From assembly GCA_034440575.1 (NCBI GenBank), contig JAOTOL010001457.1, positions 675,001 through 739,000 of the forward strand: a stretch of 64,000 nucleotides of DNA, given 5' to 3'. The position numbers and the translations under genes are program-made. Shown piece after piece: positions 58,384 through 64,000 of this stretch. The stretch is from Imbricaverruca yamaguchii. Lineage: Eukaryota > Arthropoda > Thecostraca > Neoverrucidae. The notes beneath the pieces were generated by a model, which saw only the letters and a program-made list of their open reading frames with translations, did not search any database and was not told the origin of the DNA. Each line of letters begins with the position of its first letter. Position 1 is the first letter of the stretch.

Positions 58384-58735
58384 CGGCGGTCGTCTGACCG
58401 TCAGCTCAGCCAGCAGTTGGCTGTCGTCTGACCGTCAGCTCAGCCAGCAGCCGGCGGTCGTCTAACCGTCAGCTCAGCCAGCAGCCGGCGGTCGTCTGAC
58501 AGTCAGCTCAGCCATCAGCCAACGGCCGTCTAACCGTCAGCTCGGCCAGCAGCCGGCGGTCGTCTGACCGTCAGCTCAGCCATCATTCGGCGGTCGTCTT
58601 ACCGTCAGCTCAGCCATCAGCCGGCGGTCGTCTGACCGTCAGCTCAGCCAGCAGCCGGCGGTCGTCTGACCGTCAGCTCAACCATCAGCCGGCGGTCGTC
58701 TGACCGTCAGCTCAGCCAGCGGCCGGCGGTCATCC
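58384..58735 (+). repeat. 34-bp minisatellite upstream of the kinase gene
   Basis: About ten head-to-tail copies of a 34-bp unit reading CCGTCAGCTCAGCCAGCAGC plus CGGCGGTCGTCTGA, with few substitutions (for example CATCAG for CAGCAG). It ends 67 bp before the ATG at 58803, so it lies in the promoter or 5' untranslated region. Unit length not divisible by three and an in-unit TGA exclude a repeat protein. Confidence 0.9.
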
Positions 58736-58802
58736 GACCACCAGCGGGCGGGCACGATGCCCGGCCGACCTCGGGCCGTCTGAGCGGCCCCGTGTCGGCA
58801 AC

Positions 58803-59306
58803 ATGGGCTGCCAGCCGCGTCTGGCGCGCTGCGTGCACGTGATGCGCGTGTCGCACTTGACCGCGTTCGTGGTGGCGTACGTGCTGGTGTTCGTGGTGGC
58901 CAACGCGGTGGTGCTGCAGGCGTACTGGACGCAGCGTCGGCGCGAGCTGGCCGAGCGGCGCGCCTGGCGCGAGGCGGCGCCGCGGCCGCGGCCGGCCGGC
59001 ACCGACGCGTTCCTGGCGCGCCTGCGAAACTCTGTGCGCGTCGGTGACCGGTTCGTGTTCACGTGTGCCGACTTCCCGACCGTGGCGGTGGGCCGCCGGC
59101 TGGGCGCCGGCTGGAGCAAGGAGGTATTCGCCGCCGAGCTGGCCGGCCACGCCGCCGCCGTCAAGACGGTCAACGTGCACGGCCACAGCATGCGCGAGTG
59201 CCGCGCCGCCGGCGCCAATCACACCGCCTGCTACCAGCGCACCGCGCTCAAGATGTACCGCGAGGTGCGCCTGCTGCACGAGCTGCGGCACCCCAATATC
59301 ATCGAG
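58803..59306 (+). CDS. PKDCC: kinase gene exon 1
   Basis: 168 codons, from the ATG to NIIE, ending exactly at GAG|GTCAGT (phase 0). It encodes the membrane segment, the stem, the glycine loop, the VAIK-type Lys and the C-helix up to LRHPNIIE. The following 1863-bp intron contains GC-rich and AT-rich parts but no coding motif. The long minus-strand frame over this exon is an antisense shadow of its GC-rich codons. Confidence 0.9.
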
Positions 59307-62300
59307 GTCAGTGGCCGGTCGGCAGCGTCGCACGTCCTGCAAAGTTACCGAAATGACTTCGTCACTAGGATGCACCGAACCGAAGCTCCTCAACCACCCG
59401 AACACAGCATGCAGTCATCCTCCAGTCATCCTCCCCACCCCCTCTTTTGATGTCGGCGGACGCGCTTCATCTTCACTGTCTCGCCCTTCCACACTGGTTG
59501 CCGGAGCCCAGCACAGACCCGGCCGCCGCTGCACTGTACTGCTCAGGTTGTGACCTGGCCGCCGGGCAGATTGATCAGTGCAGAGGCGCCGCAAGACCGT
59601 GGTCGGTCGGGACACACCGCTGTCTGAGCCCAGCAGCAGCTCGATAGTCCCGAGGGCTTGATCTCGTCCCGTTGTGGGCTTGCTTTTGTTCTCCCGCTGT
59701 GGGCTTGTTTTGAATCTCCTCGGCCGTGGTCCCGCCGCACGAACTCGGGCCGCTTGTTTCACCTCGACGCTGTCCGGGGCGATGTTGGGTGGTTTGTGGT
59801 CTGGCGTTTTGCTCCAGAAGAGCCTTTGGATGGCAGCCCGCATGCAAACAACGTCCTCGCTTGAGCGTAGACAACAAACATTTGACGCGTTTCTATATTC
59901 ATTTGCGGCAGTATTTGCAGTATTTTCCATTCGGCGGAGTTACTCCGGTACGAAAACTGAAAACCCTGCAAGTGATCTGTGTCGGATTGTTTCTCTGTCA
60001 GTCTCTGGAGCCATCATTCAACTCGGCCGCGATGTTGGTGGTTTCTCATACAGAAGGCTTTCTGCGGCTGATTTAGGGTACACGCCTCAACCCATGAAAT
60101 AGCCATAATCGCGAATCGCTTCTGTGGGTGGTATATGGAATGGTGGAGTCAAGGAAAACAAGCCGCATGTTCTTAATTTCTATTTCGATCGATCCTGGTA
60201 CCTGATTGACTCGGAGGTCGTCTCAGCCCTCCTGTTTTCCATTTTAGCTTGGAGGTTTTTGTTCAGGAGGGAGTCAGGTCTGTCATCTAATTGATAATGT
60301 CAAGTTTAAATTGGGGATGTCTTCTGCAACACATTTGATGTCCTGCAATACCTACCGCTCATTTGGCTTCTTGATCTGAAACATCTTGATGCATTTTTTA
60401 GTTCTTCATAATGCGTTGCTGTTTTCAATTTGGCCGGGCTGTGTTATCTTTTGAACCCGTTCACTCCGTAGCAAGTTGTTTTGTGCGGTTATCTGTTGTT
60501 ATATTTGGCGTGACATAAAAGGAGGCATTTTCGTTCAATTGCATTCACAGGTTTCCCTAGCCCAATGTGTCCATTGTTCAGTTCCCGTTCAGTACATTTT
60601 CGGTTGGTGCTCCGATGTTTATGAAAATAATTGCATTTGGAATAGCGAAGGTTTCATTAATGAAAATACATTGCACACAATTTCCAAGCAGCTGTAGAAT
60701 GCGATTTTATTTCTCTGTACTTGTACATCTGCACTGCAAAAAAAAACTGGATTATTGCAAGGTACATTTCACATTACGTTATCTAGGATGCGGCTGGATA
60801 GGCCAGTGAAGCATGCAGATAAAAGCAAAACTTATTGGCTGAATACATATATTGTTTCCGTTATGTGTCGTTTTCCACCAGAATTTGGAGTGTTCTTGCC
60901 TATCATGGTTAGCTTAGATTAATTCGTATCACTTTCAATTTATATTTTGATATCAATCACGATATCGATATCTTGATATGTCATTCAGGCAACGCTGAAC
61001 ATTTTCATGGACTGAAGATAATCACATAGCATACCCAGACCGTGCTGTAAAATTAAAAATATTGAGTTCGATTATTGCTGTTGTGACCGTTTTGGGCCAT
61101 ACCACGTATGTGTATGTTTACCGCACCTGTGACTGGGTGGCGTTCTGACGTTCCGACGGCCGCCGCCAGCTCTACGGGTTCTGCATGTCGCCGGGCCGCG
61201 GCGACAGCAGCGTGGTCGCCATGGTGACGGAGCTGGGCGCGCCGCTGAGCCAGCTGGCGCTGCTGCAGACCGGCTGGGAGCGCCGGCTGCGGCTGGCGCT
61301 GGACGCCGGCACGCTGCTGAGCTACCTGGCCTCCTCGCCGCTCGGCCCGGCCGGCCTGGCCGACCTCCGGCTCGAACAGTTCGTCGAGGTGGACGGCCGG
61401 CTGAAGCTGACCGACCTGGACGACCTGCAGCTGGAGGAGCGGTCGTGTGGCGGGTCATACGACTGTCTGCTGCCGCCGCCGGCGGCCACCGCCCACCACC
61501 TGGTGCGCTGCGTCGCCGGCAGGTGTCAGGTCGGTAGCTGGGCTGACGGGCTGGGAACGGGGTCGGAGTGTTGTTGGCGGTGCTAGACCTGCTTCGTTTG
61601 ATGGTTTGGTGGGGCTTGAGGGTGAATGGCGCTGTCGGCGGTGTGGCTGGTGTGTGTGTGTGTGTGTGACGACGCTGGGTGCCAACGACTGATGCGCAGC
61701 CGTCAAGTTACAGTAATCGGGCGATCCTGTCCGTAGCGTCATCTCACGTTTCTGGTGTGGGTGGGCAAGGGTTTGACCTGTCGCACGTTGATGTCATGTC
61801 GCCTCGTGTTTGGTTTATGGCCATGTCCGGTGTGGATCCAGTGACATGGAACCATTGCGGCTGCAATAGCTTGAAGAGCAATGCAGCAACAGTTGTGATA
61901 CAGTGGTTTGTTTTGGGTGGATTTTGGTGGGGTACTCTTATGGCTTGCCTGCCAGAATATGATTCATTGAAGTATCTGCATGGCTAAAGGTACTAAGATT
62001 TCTGATGATTTTCCTGATGCCAATGCTGGTCAGCATTGCCATTGTAATCCTGAGCGCACCAATATAAAATAACCGCACCTGTGTTGATGCTTGACGACGT
62101 CTGGTGTTCCCGTGCTACCCCACCGCTCGGGCCTGACTAATTCTCCTTCAACTCCCAAGTGGCCATCTCCGGCCTGGCCTCTACTCCGCAGTTCACATCT
62201 GCTTTGCTTAGAGACAGTGACATAAATGGCGTCGCTGGCACCATTCTGCCGCCCAGTTCGATCCAACCTCTACCCGTCCCTCTGCCAAGCTCTACTCTAA

Positions 62301-63251
62301 CCTTGTTGCGCAGTCTCCCGCTAACCGTTGGCTGCCTCGGCAGGGCTACAACTCGCGCCGTAACCAGGCGCTGGCGGCCCGGCATCTGTTCTCGCCGCTG
62401 TTGGAGGTCGGCGCGCCGCCTAACCTCAACGCCAGCGTGGTGGCCCTGGTGGCCGGCTATTCGGCCGCCAATCGCAGTGCTGCCACCATGCGGCGAAATG
62501 TCCAACTCCTGGTTGAGCAGTTCAGACGCGAGGGCTACGGCGTCACAGACGTCGGTTCAGGTATGGCTGAGTGGTGAAGAGAAGTGACGGAGGTGGATAT
62601 CTGTCGGTATCGATGGATGCACAAGCTGCTGTGTTCGTCTGTCAGGCTTGCTTCTTGCTTCTCTAGTTCATTGTGTGCTTTAACATGGTCTTCGATTTCA
62701 GACTGTCAAATCTTGTCGGATTGAGTGGATCTGCTCGGCCCATACCAGATATTCCGAACTACCCTGTATTGACGGAATGATTGACTGGTGACCAGCGACC
62801 AGATCATGGGAAACGTGTTTGTGACCTCGCCTGGCAATCTGCGCGCTTGCCCCTGATGAGACCTAATCTTCCCCACAGCCATTTTGATCACCCCTGCACC
62901 AGCTGCTTTCCTGACTTTGTGGGCGGTTGCCTCGATATGGCTCGACTCCGGCAGTCGTATCCCTCGCAGTTGTAAACTTCTCAGGCAGTCGCCGTAGTTT
63001 GTGTGCTGGCCGCGCTCTGCCCCGCCAGCGGCCGTGCTATTGACCTGACCTGACCTGACCTGTCTTGCCGGCAGCCGTGTACGAGCCGGTGGCGAACTCG
63101 ACGCTGCCAGGGCACAATTACCGGTGCCGGCTGTCGGCCGAGCTGGAGTTGTGCGCCATGTCCGTGTCGGGGCCGCGCGAGGCGGCCGCCCTCTGCTCAG
63201 CCGACAGACGCTGCGAGGGCTTCGTCGTCACCGGCGTCATCACGTGGACAG
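58803..63251 (+). CDS. PKDCC: PKDCC/VLK-family extracellular tyrosine kinase gene (3' incomplete)
   Basis: Four exons (58803-59306, 61170-61529, 62344-62560, 63075-63251) join in phase to about 419 residues. Vertebrate PKDCC (VLK) works in the secretory pathway and outside the cell, phosphorylating tyrosines of secreted proteins. Visible features: a hydrophobic signal-anchor or signal peptide (residues 19-41); a glycine loop GRRLGAGWSKEV (97-108); the ATP-binding Lys in AAVKTV (121); a C-helix Glu in MYREVRLL (154); the family's catalytic segment LADLRLEQF (Asp 233), in place of HRD; TDLDD (Asp 250), in place of DFG; and a Cys-rich C-terminal module ending VITWTG. From memory these match vertebrate VLK in order and spacing, including the LYG.C and DLDD motifs. 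The frame ends on a donor, and the expected last short exon (about 25 residues, RQLVFFK-like) is not in the remaining 750 bp. GC-rich codons contrast with the AT-rich surroundings. Met14 is an alternative start. Confidence 0.9.
61170..61529 (+). CDS. PKDCC: kinase gene exon 2
   Basis: 120 codons in phase 0. The acceptor CGCCGCCAG precedes CTC at 61170, and the donor is CAG|GTCGGT after 61529. It begins LYGFC, directly continuing NIIE of exon 1, and encodes the hinge (MVTELG), the WERRLRLAL helix, the catalytic LADLRLEQF and the metal-binding TDLDD. The SCGGSYDC and RCVAGRC cysteines that follow are probably disulfide-bonded. An earlier GT at 61523 would break the frame. Confidence 0.9.
61648..61668 (+). 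repeat. (TG)n run in intron 2
   Basis: About ten TG dinucleotides within the 814-bp intron between exons 2 and 3. Confidence 0.9.
62344..62560 (+). CDS. PKDCC: kinase gene exon 3
   Basis: 217 nt. The acceptor CTCGGCAG precedes GGC at 62344, and the donor is TTCAG|GTATGG after 62560, leaving one base (G) for the next codon. It encodes GYNSRRNQ, ARHLFSPLL and NASVVALV, the helical C-lobe after the activation segment, with NAS and NRS as potential N-glycosylation sites, which suits a lumenal or secreted protein. Confidence 0.85.
62561..63074 (+). other. intron 3 with a TGACC pentamer repeat
   Basis: A 514-bp intron bounded by GTATGG and CCGGCAG. Near its 3' end (63041-63061) TGACC is repeated four times, similar to the TGACCT motifs in the mobile elements. 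Confidence 0.75.
63075..63251 (+). CDS. PKDCC: kinase gene exon 4
   Basis: 177 nt, entering in phase 1 (the split codon G|CC gives Ala) and leaving in phase 1 at ACAG|GTGGGG. It encodes VYEPVANSTLPGHNYRC, then ELCAMSV, then ALCSADRRCEGFVVTG and VITWTG. The CxxxxxCxGFV spacing is that of the PAN-like Cys-rich tail of VLK proteins. NST is another potential N-glycosylation site. Confidence 0.88.
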
Positions 63252-63697
63252 GTGGGGTCGGGTCGGCGGCGCTGGTCAGGTCGGGTCAGGTCAGGCATCC
63301 GCAGCGCTGGCGGTACCCATGTGTGGTCTGTTACACAGGGCCGGGCAGGGCAGCCCAACCCAGGTTTGTGAGGTCGGTCAGATCATGCTAGGTAGGTAAA
63401 GTAACCAGGTGTGGCTAGTTGGGAACGTCCCAGGCCGACTAGGATCGCTAACCTCCGGTTGATGCGGATGGACGAGCTTGCACTGCAATGTTCTGTTCTA
63501 TTCTGTTCTGACCACTTGTGCCCATGTATATACTTGGGAGCCATGAAAAAGAACCATGGGTCTCTTTGACTGCTTGGTCAAACAAACTTGGGCTTGCTGT
63601 TTCGCCAAGCCCATGTCAGCCTGTTGCGAGTGGACACGGAAATCCCGCCTGCCGTGGCTCTCGAACCAGTCATCTTACTATCAATGGTCGAGCTTCC
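63252..63697 (+). other. intron 4, beginning
   Basis: Expected to be intronic because exon 4 ends on a donor and no matching last exon is visible. Contains TGTTCTAT-type short repeats near 63489-63510. Confidence 0.6.
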
Positions 63698-63775
63698 TGA
63701 GCTACCACGACCCCGGATCCGTGGCTGGGCTACCACGACCCTGAACCAGCGGCTGAGCTACCACGACCCCAAGCC
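63698..63775 (+). repeat. ~30-bp tandem repeat, about three copies
   Basis: GAGCTACCACGACCC-type units occur at about 63698, 63728 and 63757. Read in reverse, the unit resembles a tRNA 5' end with an A box (GTAGCTCAGCCGCTGG), and the last copy merges into the SINE that follows. Confidence 0.7.
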
Positions 63776-63895
63776 AAAGGTACGAGGTTCGATTTCCCGC
63801 GACGCCCGCGCTTCTTGCCAGGGTGGGAGGCAAGTGACGTCAAATGGCCTCAGCTGCTGAGTGCGTCGTAAAGCCACAAGGCAACACCTTTCCGT
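63750..63895 (+). mobile_element. tRNA-derived SINE, copy B
   Basis: GGCTGAGCTACCACG is followed by a B-box-like GAGGTTCGATTTC (about 63783-63795) and a body ending CTGAGTGCGTCGTAAAGCCACAA (63860-63882). The body matches copy A at 45357-45447 in order and length, including CGCC.G..CTTC.TGC.AGGGTGG and GGCCTCAG.TGCT. It lies inside the kinase gene's last visible intron. Confidence 0.7.
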
Positions 63896-64000
63896 GGTGG
63901 TGGAGGGAGGATTGAGTGCCCGAATGATCCGAGGACCATCTACCGGAGAGGGGTGAGACTAGGAGTGCCTCACTCGTCCTCCCATCCATACACTTCCATT
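63896..64000. other. window end
   Basis: Remaining presumed intron sequence. No exon or repeat recognised. Confidence 0.4.

Noticed and set aside
58707..59405. 232-residue minus-strand ORF over kinase exon 1
   Set aside because: It is the antisense shadow of GC-rich codons of exon 1 and overlaps the minisatellite edge. No motif of its own.
63252..64000. Last exon of the kinase gene
   Set aside because: I looked for a phase-matched acceptor followed by a RQLVFFK-like coding stretch and found none. The ORFs here cross the SINE and tandem repeat.

Overview
This is a 64 kb piece of a large, repeat-dominated animal genome, not a bacterial or phage sequence. The signs are a spliced, animal-specific kinase gene, long (TA)n and (CTGT)n microsatellites, decayed CR1-like LINEs, Ty3-type retrotransposon fragments, tRNA-derived SINEs and DNA transposons with long terminal inverted repeats. 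Short degenerate TTAGG/CCTAA blocks and the general repeat style suggest an arthropod, but the sequence does not settle the clade. Almost every apparent ORF elsewhere is chance reading through repeats.

The one gene I can defend is at the right end, on the + strand. Four exons (58803-59306, 61170-61529, 62344-62560, 63075-63251) join in phase and encode about 419 residues of a secreted or Golgi tyrosine kinase of the PKDCC/VLK family. The final exon lies beyond the window. A 34-bp minisatellite of about ten copies sits just upstream of its start codon, and an old CR1-like LINE (about 54.25-58.01 kb, - strand) lies upstream of that.

Left third (1-27 kb): a CpG-rich segment at 1-305 with ETS, CCAAT and E2F-like motifs and a splice-donor-like site; a second CpG-rich segment at 4.8-5.3 kb; a 983-bp TTAA-bounded element (2907-3889); (TA)n tracts at 8.0, 10.5, 19.0, 20.6 and 21.4 kb; two LINE 3' ends facing each other (15.4-17.2 kb); a foldback element with a (TA)n loop (18784-19259); and a 1.3-kb composite element (23.6-24.9 kb).

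Middle (27-44 kb): a 2.87-kb DNA transposon with about 640-bp inverted repeats and a frameshifted transposase on the - strand (27195-30063); a 67-bp minisatellite (31.1-31.8 kb); a GC-rich Ty3 gag-protease-RT fragment (33.9-35.7 kb); a large family built from degenerate 22-bp units (39.5-43.0 kb, with relatives at 46.5-48.7 kb); and a 0.8-kb CTGT-type microsatellite.

Right part (44-58 kb): a Ty3 integrase fragment, a tRNA-derived SINE with related copies at 50.3 and 63.8 kb, a CR1-like RT fragment (49.6-50.1 kb), and a second copy of the 1.3-kb composite element (50964-52303).

The most unusual theme is that several unrelated-looking inverted-repeat elements (2.9-3.9, 23.6-24.9, 27.2-30.1 and 51.0-52.3 kb) are dense in AGGTCA/TGACCT, the half-site bound by nuclear hormone receptors. 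One spot carries three direct copies spaced by 4 and 5 bases. Whether this is functional or just family composition cannot be told from sequence alone.
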